DNA of 64,000 bases from Streptomyces bottropensis ATCC 25435 (GTDB taxonomy: Bacteria; Actinomycetota; Actinomycetes; Streptomycetales; Streptomycetaceae). Location of the stretch: contig NZ_KB911581.1 of the NCBI RefSeq assembly GCF_000383595.1, positions 2,300,265 to 2,364,264 of the forward strand. Direction: 5' to 3'. The notes below the pieces were generated by a model that searched no databases, had not been told where the DNA came from, and saw nothing but the letters and a program-made list of their open reading frames with translations. The translations under genes and the position numbers were made by a program. Below are positions 46,548 through 56,638 of the stretch, one piece after another; within the stretch, counting starts at the first letter, position 1, and each line of letters starts with the position of its first letter.

Positions 46548-47752
46548 CTACTGCCCCCCAATGATTCCGTCCGCCCCGCGATCGCGGAGCGGTACCCCTC
46601 CACCAGGCGCTCCAGCCCGACCGCCGGGCTGAAGTCCCGCTCGTAACGGCTCCGGGCCGCCCGGCCCAGCTCCCGGCCGAGGGCCGGGTCGGCCGTGATC
46701 CGGCGCAGACAGGACGCGAGCGAGGCGGCCTCGCCCGGCCGGTGCAGCAGACCGGTCACCCCGTCCTCGACGAGTTCGACGAACGCGCCGTGACCGGCGG
46801 CGACGGCCGGCACCCCGGCCGCCATCGCCTCCACGACCACCAGGCCGAACGCCTCCAGCCACGTCGAGGGCGCCACCACGGCGACCGACCGCGCGACGGC
46901 CTCGCGGACCTGCGCGGTGTCGTACAGGCCGGCGTACCGCACGTCGTCGCGGCCCGCCGCCCAGGCGGTGACCTCCGGCTCCAGCGGCCCCGCTCCGGCG
47001 ATCACCAGCGGCACCCCCACCCCGCCGCCGGCGGTCAGCTCGTCCCAGGCGGCCATGAGCAGCCGTACGCCCTTGGCCTCCGCGAGCCGGCCGAGATACA
47101 GCAGGTGCTCGCCGTCGCCCTCGCGGCGCACGTCCGGGTCGGGCACGAAGTTGTGCTTCACCGCCAGCCGCTCGGCCGGCATCCCGGAGCGCACCAGGAC
47201 CTCGCGCTGGGCCGCCGAGATGCAGAAGAACCGCTCCACACCGGACCACCACCGCCGCCGGTTCACCGACAGGCTGACCGCGAGCGGCACCGTCGCGAGC
47301 CGGGAGCCGCGGTAGCAGCCGTGCCGGACGGCGGGCAGCGGCGCGGACCCCACGCACTCGGCGCACGGCCGGCCGTCGCGCTGCAGCGTGCCGGGCGGGC
47401 AGACCTGGGTGTAGTTGTGCAGCGTGGCGACGGCCGGCACCCCGGCGTCCGCGCAGGCGGCCAGCACCGCCGGCGACAGCAGCGGGAAGACGTTGTGGAC
47501 GTGCACCACGTCCGGCCGCTCGGCGCGCAGCTTCGCGGCGAGTTCCCTGCGGACCGCCGGGTTCCACGGCACCAGCAGCGGGATCGCGGCCTTGGCCGGC
47601 AGGGACCGGGCTGCGATGTCGTCGCTGCGCCGCTCGAAGACCTCGGCCCGGTGGCCGGCTTCGCGCAGCAGTGCCACCTCCTGGTCGACGACCTTGTTCT
47701 CGCCGCTCGGCTGCGCCGAGGCGTAGCGGTTGTGCACCACGAGAACATGCAT
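46544..47752 (-). CDS. Glycosyltransferase family 4
   Basis: This 402-residue retaining GT-B enzyme has a Rossmann start [19 protein letters not shown] and [15 protein letters not shown]. The GT4 C-terminal domain follows with [16 protein letters not shown] and the donor-site E-x7-E region [25 protein letters not shown] and CAEC segment near residues 118-132 is an extra cysteine cluster seen in some GT4 proteins. It is encoded between the polymerase and the C-methyltransferase. Substrates are unknown. Confidence 0.9.
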   Translation of the reverse strand: MHVLVVHNRYASAQPSGENKVVDQEVALLREAGHRAEVFERRSDDIAARSLPAKAAIPLLVPWNPAVRRELAAKLRAERPDVVHVHNVFPLLSPAVLAACADAGVPAVATLHNYTQVCPPGTLQRDGRPCAECVGSAPLPAVRHGCYRGSRLATVPLAVSLSVNRRRWWSGVERFFCISAAQREVLVRSGMPAERLAVKHNFVPDPDVRREGDGEHLLYLGRLAEAKGVRLLMAAWDELTAGGGVGVPLVIAGAGPLEPEVTAWAAGRDDVRYAGLYDTAQVREAVARSVAVVAPSTWLEAFGLVVVEAMAAGVPAVAAGHGAFVELVEDGVTGLLHRPGEAASLASCLRRITADPALGRELGRAARSRYERDFSPAVGLERLVEGYRSAIAGRTESLGGSR

Positions 47753-47755
47753 GCT

Positions 47756-48988
47756 TCAGGCCACCTCCGTTCTTCGGACCCAGCGCGTGACGCGCCGTCG
47801 GGGGACTGCGGGGGCCGGGAGGGCGGCGGCCGTGTCGGGCACCGCCAACAGCGAGGCGGCCACCGCCAGATGGAGCAGGTACGGCGAGGCGTCGCCCAGC
47901 CCGGCCTCGGTGTACGACGCGATCCCGCAGTAGCTGATCAGGAAGATCGCGCAGGCCCTCGACAGCGAGGGCGGCCGCAGCAGTGCGACACCGCCCAGGA
48001 CGACGATGACCGCCGCCACCAGCGTCACGCCGGTCATCCCCTGCTCGTGGAAGACGGCCAGCCAGCTGTTGTCGATCGGCAGCCCGCCGAAGGACTTGTC
48101 ACCCAGGCCCATGCCGAACAGGTACTCCGAGGTCGTCCGGGGTGCCGCCAGCAGCGCCTCCCAGACCTTGGCCCGGCCGGTGAGGCTGGTGAAGTTCTCC
48201 TGGCTCTGTCCGCGCAGGAACCACGACCGCAGCGCGGGGCCGAACCCCACCGCGGCCACGGCGGCGCACAGCACCACCCAGGCGAAGAACCGGCGGGCGG
48301 CGGTGCTGGTCAGGAAGAGCGAGCCGATCGCCAGCACCAGCCCGATCAGCATCCCGAGCGTGGCCGTGCGGGTGTGGGTCAGCGCGAGCAGGACCAGGGA
48401 CGGCACGATGACCAGCGCCGCGCTGGCCCGGGTCGTCCGGCGGCCCAGCAGGAGCAGCACGGAGAGCCCGATGATCACCGCCGCGTACTGTCCGATCTGC
48501 GGCGGGGTGAGCGGCCACAGCGCGCCGACCAGACGCCCGCCGTACAGCTCGGGCAGGGCGGCGCCCGGGGAGACGACCGCGCCGACGGCCACCGACCCGA
48601 GGACCACGAAGTACATCCGGATGTGGAGCCGGACGAACCGCAGGTCGCCGTCCCACCAGCGGGTGAGCAGCCACAGCGTGCTGACGAACAGCGCCAGCCG
48701 GGCGCAGCGGAACACCGCGCCGAACCCGGACTCCAGGTCCGCGCTGGAGATCACGCTCGGCACCAGCAGCAGGGTCAGCAGGAACAGGAAGGCGTTGGGC
48801 CGCACGCGCAGCCGGGGATTGACCACGAGCGCCAGCGCGAACGCGGCGACCAGCGCGCCCATGGTGGCCATCTGGATGAGTGAGCGGGGCAGCGGGACGA
48901 TGGTCTTCGCCCCGGCGGAGCCGAGCGTGTTGAGGACCAGCAGCCCCCAGACCGTCCCGACGATCTTCGACGTGTGGTCGGCGGGCAT
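47756..48988 (-). CDS. O-antigen ligase/Wzy-like polymerase
   Basis: This 410-residue membrane protein has about 10-12 helices and one large loop containing [25 protein letters not shown] and [14 protein letters not shown], the Wzy_C/O-antigen ligase pattern with the conserved arginine region and late loop. The ATG at 48988 lies right after the lipoprotein stop; an in-frame ATG upstream would overlap it by about 20 bases. It should polymerise flipped repeat units outside the membrane. No second candidate polymerase is present. Confidence 0.85.
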   Translation of the reverse strand: MPADHTSKIVGTVWGLLVLNTLGSAGAKTIVPLPRSLIQMATMGALVAAFALALVVNPRLRVRPNAFLFLLTLLLVPSVISSADLESGFGAVFRCARLALFVSTLWLLTRWWDGDLRFVRLHIRMYFVVLGSVAVGAVVSPGAALPELYGGRLVGALWPLTPPQIGQYAAVIIGLSVLLLLGRRTTRASAALVIVPSLVLLALTHTRTATLGMLIGLVLAIGSLFLTSTAARRFFAWVVLCAAVAAVGFGPALRSWFLRGQSQENFTSLTGRAKVWEALLAAPRTTSEYLFGMGLGDKSFGGLPIDNSWLAVFHEQGMTGVTLVAAVIVVLGGVALLRPPSLSRACAIFLISYCGIASYTEAGLGDASPYLLHLAVAASLLAVPDTAAALPAPAVPRRRVTRWVRRTEVA

Positions 48989-48989
48989 C

Positions 48990-50510
48990 TCAACCGCCTT
49001 TCCCGGCACGGTACTTGCTGCCCGCGTCCTGCCGGTACGGCGTGTCCCGCCACTGGGAGAAGTCCAGGACCCGGCTCGGGTCGTGGACGACGAACCTCCA
49101 CGGTCCCCGGTAGACGTTGTCGTGCCAGCGGTTGTGCTGCTTGCGCGTGATCGCCTCGGCCACCCGCTCGCCCCGGTAGGGGGACCAGTCCGGATAGGTG
49201 CCGTAGTTGGCCAGCACCGCCATGCGGTCGCACTTCGCCGTGCAGTCGAGGACGGACTTGTCCAGCGTGAAGCGGTTGTCGTGGACGTCCACCCGCTGGG
49301 TCCGCCACCGGCAGTCGTCGTACAGCGGCGCCTTGGCGATCGCGGGCCGCTCGCAGCGGTCGATGTCCTTCACCAGGAGGGTGCACTCACCCGAGGAGGT
49401 GTTGGCCGGGCTGTTGCAGAACCGGTCCGCGTTCTCCCACAGGGTGATCCCGGACCAGTTGTTCTCCAGCACGTTGCGGTAGATCTCGATCTTGTCCGTG
49501 CGGGCCGGGACGCGCGGCTCCCCGCCGGACTCCGATATGTACACGGTCGCGAACGGGAAACTGTCGCCGCGCCCGGCGTAGTCGCGGCCCTCGACCCAGT
49601 TGTTCCGCCGGATCCGGTTCTTGCGGATGACCGCGTTGTAGCTGGTCTCGTAGATCAGCGCCGCACCGTCGTTGGCCTCCAGCAGGTTTCCCTCGATACG
49701 GAAGTCGTTGTTGTTGGTGTCCGCCCACAGCCCGGTGCCGCGGTTGTCGTGCACCCAGTTGCCGCGTACGTCGGCGCCGTCGACGGCCCAGAACTTGACG
49801 CCTGCGGTGCAGCCGCAGCCCGGCCGCCGCCGCTCCCAGTCGTCCGTGTTGTTGCCCACGATCTCGTTGCCCTCGACCACCAGGCCGGTGATGAGGCCGT
49901 CGGCCTTGTAGGCGTTCATGCCGTACTGGCCGTTGTCACGCAGGCAGTTGCCGCGCACCCGCTGGCGGGCGCCGGCCATCAGCCCGGCGCCGGAGTTGTT
50001 CTGGACCGTCGTGTGCTCGATGACCCAGCCGTCGGCCGAGTCGTGGTTGACCACGCCCTCGTCGTGCGGCGCGACGAAACGCTGCACGGTCAGGTGGCGG
50101 ATGGTGACGTCGCGGGCGGAGCCGCCGAACGCGTACTGGTTGGTCTTCCGGCCGTCGAGCACCGCGCCCGGAGCGCCGACGTAGGTGTCCCCCTCCTTGG
50201 GAAGGACCTGGGCGTAGCGGTCCGGGCCGAGCCGGTGCTTGCCCGGGAGCAGCCAGAACGTGGTGCCCGGGGGATTGCTCTCGGTCTGCACGGCCAGGTC
50301 ACCGGGCACGGCGGGGTCCACCGTCACCGCGCCGGCCGGCGCCTTCGTGGGCCCGGCCGCGCGCTCGGCGCACACCCGGGCCACGGACGTGGACGGTGTG
50401 GTGGTCGGCTTCGGCCGCGCGTCCGGCGTGCCCTCGCAGCCGGTCGCCGCCAGCAGGGCCAGCACCAGTGGTGCCGTGACCCGTGCTCGTCGCCGCCCCT
50501 TGATCCCCAA
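48990..50510 (-). CDS. Right-handed parallel beta-helix lipoprotein
   Basis: This 506-residue secreted protein has a signal sequence ending AATGC, with a possible lipid Cys at residue 25. A Pro/Thr-rich linker follows and then many beta-helix coils (for example VTIRHLTVQRF, GLVVEGNEIVGNN, ADVRGNWVHDNRGTGLW). The repeated N/D turns are typical of polysaccharide lyases, epimerases and related beta-helix enzymes, including mannuronan C5-epimerase-like folds. With an AlgD-like dehydrogenase in the same operon, a role in modifying or cutting a uronic-acid polymer at the cell surface is attractive but unproven. Confidence 0.83.
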   Translation of the reverse strand: MGIKGRRRARVTAPLVLALLAATGCEGTPDARPKPTTTPSTSVARVCAERAAGPTKAPAGAVTVDPAVPGDLAVQTESNPPGTTFWLLPGKHRLGPDRYAQVLPKEGDTYVGAPGAVLDGRKTNQYAFGGSARDVTIRHLTVQRFVAPHDEGVVNHDSADGWVIEHTTVQNNSGAGLMAGARQRVRGNCLRDNGQYGMNAYKADGLITGLVVEGNEIVGNNTDDWERRRPGCGCTAGVKFWAVDGADVRGNWVHDNRGTGLWADTNNNDFRIEGNLLEANDGAALIYETSYNAVIRKNRIRRNNWVEGRDYAGRGDSFPFATVYISESGGEPRVPARTDKIEIYRNVLENNWSGITLWENADRFCNSPANTSSGECTLLVKDIDRCERPAIAKAPLYDDCRWRTQRVDVHDNRFTLDKSVLDCTAKCDRMAVLANYGTYPDWSPYRGERVAEAITRKQHNRWHDNVYRGPWRFVVHDPSRVLDFSQWRDTPYRQDAGSKYRAGKGG

Positions 50511-50520
50511 GCGTCCTCCC

Positions 50521-52494
50521 CTAGCCCCGGAACCCGAGTACGGTGGTGAACTCCCCGGACGCGGTGCCGCCGGCGAAGCCGGTGCCGATCAGTGTGGTGA
50601 CGGGTTCCTTGCGCCCGAAGCCCGCGGAGTACCAGCCGAGCGGCGGGTCGCTCTCGCCGCGATGCGCCCGCCAGGACAGCTGCCCGGGCAGTTCGAGCAC
50701 CGCGGAGCGGTCCTCGCCGTCCCGGGTCCAGGTCAGTTCCGCGACGGTGCCCACCAGGTCCGCGGCGATCGCCGGGCCGAGGTGGAACGCCAGCCGCACG
50801 GCCCGGCGCGGGCCGCGCACCTCGTCGCTCACCCGCAGCTCCCGGCTCGCGGCCGTCAGCTCCACCCGGCGCCGGTGCACGGAGGGCTCGTAGCCGTCGT
50901 GCTCGGCGCACCAGCGGGCCACGCCCTGGCCGGACGTGTCGGCGACCAGGACACGGCTGCGGGCCTGCCGGGTCCACAGGAACGGACCGCCGGAGACGGA
51001 CTGGTCGTCGCCGTCCAGTTCCAGGGTGTTGTGGCCGAGGGTCGAGCGGAAGTACCGCCGCCACTCGGGCTGCCCGTGGTAGCAGTACGTCCCCGGGTCG
51101 GCCAGCACGTCGACCCCGTCGTGCCGCACCTCCAGGGACAGCGCGTCGGCGTGCGCGTGCGCGGCGATGGACAAAAAGCCGTGCGGGCCGCCGTCGCAGC
51201 GGCACCAGATCTCCTGCGGACCCCGCAGGATGGTCATGCCGGCGTCGGCGAAACGGTCGGGCCGGGTCGCCGGGCGGGCCACGGCAGGCGCGGTCCCCTC
51301 ACGCGGGTGGGGCCGCACCAGCGCGGCCAGCAGGGGGGTGCGTACGTCGGTGCCGGTCACCGCCGGCCACCAGTCCAGCCGGCCGAAGACGGCGTCCCCG
51401 GTGGCCAGCAGCGAGGCCCAGCGGTCGGTGCCCGCGCCGTCCACGACCAGACCGTGCCCGTCGTCCGCGTCCCCCTGGCGCGGCGGCCGCAGCCGGTTGT
51501 CCACGACGGCCGCGAGCGCGTCGGTCATCCGCAGCAGCACCAGCCGGACCGTCGCGGGCACCGGCACGCCCGCGGCGTCCGCCTCGGCCAGCGCGGCCAG
51601 GCCCAGCTCCAGCACCAGCCCGTGGTACTCGGTGGCCAGCTCGCGGTTGAGGCCCGAGGGGAAGGTGTTGGCGCGCAGCTGCCGCTCCAGTGACCGCAAC
51701 GCGTCCGTGCGCCAGCGCGCCGAGGAGGGGAACCAGTCGAAGGCGCAGGCCGCGGCGAACTGCCCGGCGGTCTCGGCGATCACATGGTTGTTCGCGGAGG
51801 AACCCCGGCTGGGGAAGGCGGCCAGCCAGCGCTGGTGGTGCCAGATCTGCCGGTGTGCCACCGGGTTGCCCTCGAACAGCCCGGCCGCGCCCGGCCAGCC
51901 GTCGAGCAGTCGGCGCACCCACACCCAGGACAGCAGCCGGATGCCCAGCTCGATGCCGCTGGTCCAGTGCACCCCGCGCAGCGGTGTGTTGGCCGCCCAC
52001 CACGACCGCAGATGGGCGGCCACCCGCTCGGCGTACCGCTCGTCCCCGGTGACCGCGTAGGCGGCGGCGAGCACGGTGAGGTACTGGTGCCGGGACAACT
52101 CCCAGATCTGCTTGATGTCGCCGACCGCGTCCTCGTCGCGGTAGGGCACGTCGAAGGCGTGACCCCAGGGCGCCCGGCGCCCGGTCTTCGGGTCGTGGCA
52201 CCAGTCCGGGTCGACCAGGTCGTCGCGGAGCACCCCGAAGTACTCGGCGTGCCCGTCCATCAGCCGGTCCGCCGCGGCGACGAGACGTTTCGCGGCGTGC
52301 GGGGGCACCGCGGCGACGGTCCCCGCGGGCAGTACGGCGGTGAACCGGGCACCGGTCACAGCCGGGCTCCGGGGCGGCGCCGACCGCCACCGCCGCCTGC
52401 GCAGCGTGTCGCCCACCCGGCCGCCGACCTCCCGCGGCCCCATCCGGGACAGCCGCCGCAGGTACCAGCCCGGACTTCCCGCGCGCACGGTCAT
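50521..52494 (-). CDS. Heparinase II/III-family protein (alginate lyase-like fold)
   Basis: This 657-residue protein has the family's alpha/alpha toroid followed by a beta-sandwich. Landmarks are SSANNHVIAETAGQ and ATEYHGLVLELG (catalytic Asn, Tyr, His region). The C-terminal part has HAHADALSLEV and HNTLELDG (metal and active-site His). The ATG at 52494 overlaps the stop of the bi-domain oxidoreductase gene. No obvious signal peptide is seen, though the N-terminus is basic. Such genes often lie next to bi-domain oxidoreductase genes in polysaccharide loci. It may trim or edit a uronate-containing polymer. Confidence 0.88.
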   Translation of the reverse strand: MTVRAGSPGWYLRRLSRMGPREVGGRVGDTLRRRRWRSAPPRSPAVTGARFTAVLPAGTVAAVPPHAAKRLVAAADRLMDGHAEYFGVLRDDLVDPDWCHDPKTGRRAPWGHAFDVPYRDEDAVGDIKQIWELSRHQYLTVLAAAYAVTGDERYAERVAAHLRSWWAANTPLRGVHWTSGIELGIRLLSWVWVRRLLDGWPGAAGLFEGNPVAHRQIWHHQRWLAAFPSRGSSANNHVIAETAGQFAAACAFDWFPSSARWRTDALRSLERQLRANTFPSGLNRELATEYHGLVLELGLAALAEADAAGVPVPATVRLVLLRMTDALAAVVDNRLRPPRQGDADDGHGLVVDGAGTDRWASLLATGDAVFGRLDWWPAVTGTDVRTPLLAALVRPHPREGTAPAVARPATRPDRFADAGMTILRGPQEIWCRCDGGPHGFLSIAAHAHADALSLEVRHDGVDVLADPGTYCYHGQPEWRRYFRSTLGHNTLELDGDDQSVSGGPFLWTRQARSRVLVADTSGQGVARWCAEHDGYEPSVHRRRVELTAASRELRVSDEVRGPRRAVRLAFHLGPAIAADLVGTVAELTWTRDGEDRSAVLELPGQLSWRAHRGESDPPLGWYSAGFGRKEPVTTLIGTGFAGGTASGEFTTVLGFRG

Positions 52495-54686
52495 CGCGTC
52501 CGCGCCAGCGTCACCGGCGCGCCGGCGGCGAGGCCCGCCCGCACGGCGAGGGTGGCCGCCGTGGTGGCGACGAGCGACTCCAGCGGCACCGGCATCGGCC
52601 CGCCGGTGCGCACGGCCCTGACGAACGCGGCCAGCTCGGCGGACTGGCCCTTGTCCCGGGCCTTGGGCAGCCGCGATCCGACCCACTGCCTGCGGCGGCC
52701 GTCGTAGACGGCGGCACGGACGAAGTCGTCCAGCCGCAGCACCCTGCCGTCCGCGACCAGGTCCAGCGTCTCCTTGGGGAAGCCGGGCGCGCCGGTGGTG
52801 ACGTAGCTGATCGTGGCGGTGGACCCGTCCGGGTAGCGCAGGACGACCTGGAGGTCCTCGTTGCCGGGCGTGGTGAGGGCGTACACCGAGACCGGGTCGG
52901 CCTCCAGCAGCCAGCTCGCCGTGTCGACGAAGTGTCCGCCCTCACCGGCGAACCGCGAGCCCTCGGTGTCCTGCCGCAGGTACCAGCTGCCGTGGTCGAG
53001 GCGGCCCGCGTTGACCAGGTAGCGCAGGCTCGCCGGTCCGGTGCGGGCGCCGAACCGCTGCTTCGCCTCCCGCAGCAGCGGCGCGAACCGGCGGTTGAAG
53101 CCCACCTGCAGCCGGTCGTTGCCGGACTCCTCCACCGCCGCGAGCACCCCGGCCAGCTCCTCCTCGGTGAGCGCCAGCGGTTTCTCCACGAACACGGCCT
53201 TGCCGGCCAGCAACGCCCTGCGGGTCAGTTCGGCGTGCGAGCTGTGCCGGGTGACCACGAACACCGCGTCGACTGACTTGTCGCCGAGCACGGCGTCCAG
53301 GTCGGTGGTGGCCTCGGCGAAGCCGAACTTCCGCTGGGCGTTGGCCGCCGACAGCGCCGTCGTGGTGACGACCGTGGACAGCTCGACGCCCTCACGCCGC
53401 GCCAGGTGCGGCAGCAGCATCGACGTCGCGTAGTTCCCCGCGCCCACGAACGCCAGCCGCACCGGCGCCCCGGCCGCCCGGCGCGGGGCGGCACCCGCGC
53501 CACCGCGCCGCACCGCGGGCACCGCGACCTCCGGGGCCGCGGCCTCCTCCGTCTCCCGCTGGTCACCGGGGTACCGGAACAGCACCGCCACGGCCTTCAG
53601 CTCGCCGTCCTTCAGGCTCCGGTACGTCTCGACCGCGTCGTCGAAGTCGGCGGTGTGGGAGATCAGTGGCTGCACGTCGACCCGGCCGCGCGCGAGGAGA
53701 TCGAGGAAGCAGGCGAGGTTCCGGCGCTCGGTCCAGCGCACATAGCCGATCGGGTAGTCCCGTCCCTCCAGCTCGTACGAGGGGTCGTAGCGCCCGGGGC
53801 CGTAACTGCGGGAGAAGCGGACGTCCAGTTCCTTCTCGTAGTACGCGTTCCACGGCAGGTCCAGGCGGCACTTGCCGATGTCGACGACCCGGCCGCGGTC
53901 CCGGCACAGCCGGGCGGCCAGCTCGACGGGCTGGTTGCTCGCGCCGCCGGCGGCCAGGTACACCTGGTCCACGCCATGGCCGTCGGTGAGTTCGGCGACG
54001 GCGTTCACCACGGCCGGGGAGTCGGGATCGCCGCAGGCGGCGGCGCCCAGGCGCTCGGCCAGCTCGCAGCGCGCCGGATCCGGGTCGACCCCGACGACAC
54101 GGACACCGGAGGCGGTCAGCAACTGCGCCACCAACTGCCCGATCAGCCCGAGGCCGATGACCAGTGCCACCTCGCCGAGCTGCGGTTCGCCCTGGCGGAC
54201 GCCCTGCATCGCGATCGATCCGACGGTGCCGAAGGCCGCGTGCCGTGACGCGAGGCCGTCCGGCACGGGGGCGTAGAGGTTCTTCGGCACCCAGTTCAGC
54301 TCGGCGTGCAGCGCGTGCTCGTTGCCGGCGCAGGCCACGAGGTCGCCGACCTTCACGTCGTCGATCCCGGCCCCGACCTGCTCGACCACCCCGCACAGCG
54401 AGTAGCCGAGCGGCGTGTAGGAGTCCAGCTTGCCCATCACCTTGCGGTAGGTGGCGCCCACCCCGTTCGTGGCCACGCTCTGCGCGACCTTGGCCACCTG
54501 GTCCGGCCGCGAGCGGGCCTTGCCCACCATCGACATGCCGGCCTCGGACACCTTCATCAGCTCGGTACCGGTGGATATCAGCGAGTGGGCGGTCCGCACC
54601 AGCACGCCGCCCGGCTTGCACCCGGGCACCGGCACGTCGAGCAGCGCCAACTCGCCGCTCTTGTAGTTCTGCACTACCTGTTTCAC
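52491..54686 (-). CDS. Bi-domain oxidoreductase (MDR plus Gfo/Idh/MocA)
   Basis: This 731-residue fusion has an N-terminal zinc-type alcohol dehydrogenase-like half (about 1-370; LVIGLGLIGQLVAQLL cofactor site) joined by an Ala/Pro-rich linker to a C-terminal Gfo/Idh/MocA half (about 395-731; LAFVGAGNYATSMLLPHLAR, FVEKPLAL with the catalytic EKP Lys). This fusion is a recognised family in polysaccharide loci, commonly beside heparinase-fold genes. It should catalyse a redox change on a sugar or sugar nucleotide, perhaps an oxidation-reduction pair without net redox. It overlaps the heparinase-fold gene by four bases. Confidence 0.9.
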   Translation of the reverse strand: MKQVVQNYKSGELALLDVPVPGCKPGGVLVRTAHSLISTGTELMKVSEAGMSMVGKARSRPDQVAKVAQSVATNGVGATYRKVMGKLDSYTPLGYSLCGVVEQVGAGIDDVKVGDLVACAGNEHALHAELNWVPKNLYAPVPDGLASRHAAFGTVGSIAMQGVRQGEPQLGEVALVIGLGLIGQLVAQLLTASGVRVVGVDPDPARCELAERLGAAACGDPDSPAVVNAVAELTDGHGVDQVYLAAGGASNQPVELAARLCRDRGRVVDIGKCRLDLPWNAYYEKELDVRFSRSYGPGRYDPSYELEGRDYPIGYVRWTERRNLACFLDLLARGRVDVQPLISHTADFDDAVETYRSLKDGELKAVAVLFRYPGDQRETEEAAAPEVAVPAVRRGGAGAAPRRAAGAPVRLAFVGAGNYATSMLLPHLARREGVELSTVVTTTALSAANAQRKFGFAEATTDLDAVLGDKSVDAVFVVTRHSSHAELTRRALLAGKAVFVEKPLALTEEELAGVLAAVEESGNDRLQVGFNRRFAPLLREAKQRFGARTGPASLRYLVNAGRLDHGSWYLRQDTEGSRFAGEGGHFVDTASWLLEADPVSVYALTTPGNEDLQVVLRYPDGSTATISYVTTGAPGFPKETLDLVADGRVLRLDDFVRAAVYDGRRRQWVGSRLPKARDKGQSAELAAFVRAVRTGGPMPVPLESLVATTAATLAVRAGLAAGAPVTLARTR

Positions 54687-54710
54687 CCGAAGTCCCTTGT
54701 CTCTACGCCG

Positions 54711-56636
54711 TCAGGGAGCGGTCCGGCCGGAGCCGGAGGTCGCGCCGCGATACCAGTGTTCGAGGGTCAGCACATGCCACAGATGCTTGGAGTTGTCCCG
54801 GTGCCCGGCGGCGTCCTCGGCGACGAGCCGTCGCAGCGCGTCGCGGCGCAGGAACCCGGAACGGACGAGCTCGCCGTCGTTCACCACCTCGCGCACCAGC
54901 GGCGCCAGGTCCCGGCTCATCCAGGCCCGCAGCGGGGCGCTGAACAGGCCCTTGGGCCGGTAGACGATCTCCCGGGGCAGGATCGAACAGGCGGCCTCCT
55001 TGAGGACGGCCTTGCCCTGCCGGCCGACGATCTTGCGGTCACCGGGCACGGCGAACGCCGCCCTGACCACCTCGACGTCCACGTACGGCACCCGCACCTC
55101 CGTCGACGCGGCCATGCTCGACCGGTCCGTGTAGGCGAGGTTCAGGCCCGGCAGGAACATCCGGGTGTCGCCCAGGCACATGCGGTTGACGAAGTCGTCG
55201 AGGTCGTTGTCCCGGTAGACGTCCGCGTGCTCGGTCAGCACGTCGTCGACCGTCCCGGCCAGATCCGGATCGATCAGGCCGAGCAGCTCGTCCCGGTCGT
55301 ACATGGTGTAGCTGCGCCGGAACGCGGTCTCCTCCGGCAGGTCGGCGAAGGAGAGGAACCGCTTCGCGAACCGCACCGACCGGTACCCCCGGCGGGCCGA
55401 GGCGACCGGCAGCCGGTCCACGGCCGCGGACAGCCCGCGCCGCAGGGGCCGCGGGACGCGCTGGTAGCGCAGCGCGAGCAGATTGGCGAGGTGCTTGCGG
55501 TACCCGGCGAACAGCTCGTCGGCGCCCATCCCCGACAGCATCACCTTGACCCCGGCCTCCCGGGCGGCCTCGCAGATCAGGAAGGTGTTGATCGCGGCGG
55601 GGTCGCCGATCGGCTCGTCCAGGTGGTACGTCATGTGCGGCAGCAGGTCGAGCACGTTCGGGGCGATCTCGATCTCGTGCAGGTCGACGCCGAACCGCTC
55701 GGCCACCTGCCGGGCGTAGCGCAGATCGTCCGGCATCGCCTCGAACCTGGCGTCCTCGGCGCGGAACCCGATCGTGTAGGCGGAGATCCCGGGCCGGTCG
55801 CGGGCCGCCAGCGCCGTCAGGTAGCTGGAGTCGAGCCCGCCGGAGAGGAACGTCGCCACGGGCACGTCGGACAGCAGATGACGCCGCGTCGACTCCTCGA
55901 CGACGGCGGCGAGGTCCGGCAGCTCACCGCTCAGGGCCCGCTCCCGGCCCTCGGCGGCGACGTCCCGCAGGTTCCAGAACCGGCCGCGCTCCACCCGGCC
56001 GTCGGGCCGGCACCTGAGCCAGCTCCCCGGCGGCAGCTTCTCCGCCTCGCGGAACGCACACCGCGAGTCCGGCACCCAGTAGTACAGCAGCGAGGCCACC
56101 AGCGCCGCGTGGTCCACCTCCAGCGTCCCGCCCGTCACGGCGGCCAGCGCCTTCAGCTCGGAGGCGAACACCAGCCCCTCGCCGCGCCGGAGCAGGAACA
56201 GCGGCTTGATGCCGAGCTGGTCGCGGGCGAGCACCAGCTCACCGGTGCGCTCGTCGAAGATCCCGAACGCGAACATCCCGCGCAGCCGGGGCAGGCAGTC
56301 CGTGCCCCAGCGCCGCCATGCCTCCAGCAGCACCTCGGAGTCGGACGTACCGCGAAAGCGCACCCCGGCGCCCGCCAGCTCGGCACGCAGCTCGGGCGCG
56401 TTGTACAACTCGCCGTTGTACGTCAGGACCAGGCCGTCCGAGACCATCGGCTGGGCGCCGGTGTCGGACAGGTCGATGATGGCCAGCCGGCGGTGCCCGA
56501 GGTGCACCTCGCCGTCGCCGACGGGGTGGCTGTAGCGGCCGGCCCCGTCCGGGCCGCGGTGGGCGAGGACATCGGTGAGCCGGTCGGTCACGGCCTTCCC
56601 GTCCGGCCACCGGTACGTACCTGCGATGCCACACAT
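54711..56636 (-). CDS. Asparagine synthase (glutamine-hydrolysing)-like amidotransferase
   Basis: This 641-residue AsnB-family protein keeps the N-terminal nucleophile Cys2 (MCGIAG), the glutaminase motif YNGELYN, and the PP-loop SGGLDSS at about residues 265-271. The C-terminal synthetase domain is complete. Within this operon it is more likely to amidate a carboxyl group, for example of a uronic acid, than to make free asparagine. AsnB-like proteins are known in O-antigen and capsule loci. It is encoded 24 bases before the bi-domain oxidoreductase gene and three bases after the Wzz-like gene. Confidence 0.92.
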   Translation of the reverse strand: MCGIAGTYRWPDGKAVTDRLTDVLAHRGPDGAGRYSHPVGDGEVHLGHRRLAIIDLSDTGAQPMVSDGLVLTYNGELYNAPELRAELAGAGVRFRGTSDSEVLLEAWRRWGTDCLPRLRGMFAFGIFDERTGELVLARDQLGIKPLFLLRRGEGLVFASELKALAAVTGGTLEVDHAALVASLLYYWVPDSRCAFREAEKLPPGSWLRCRPDGRVERGRFWNLRDVAAEGRERALSGELPDLAAVVEESTRRHLLSDVPVATFLSGGLDSSYLTALAARDRPGISAYTIGFRAEDARFEAMPDDLRYARQVAERFGVDLHEIEIAPNVLDLLPHMTYHLDEPIGDPAAINTFLICEAAREAGVKVMLSGMGADELFAGYRKHLANLLALRYQRVPRPLRRGLSAAVDRLPVASARRGYRSVRFAKRFLSFADLPEETAFRRSYTMYDRDELLGLIDPDLAGTVDDVLTEHADVYRDNDLDDFVNRMCLGDTRMFLPGLNLAYTDRSSMAASTEVRVPYVDVEVVRAAFAVPGDRKIVGRQGKAVLKEAACSILPREIVYRPKGLFSAPLRAWMSRDLAPLVREVVNDGELVRSGFLRRDALRRLVAEDAAGHRDNSKHLWHVLTLEHWYRGATSGSGRTAP

Positions 56637-56638
56637 GG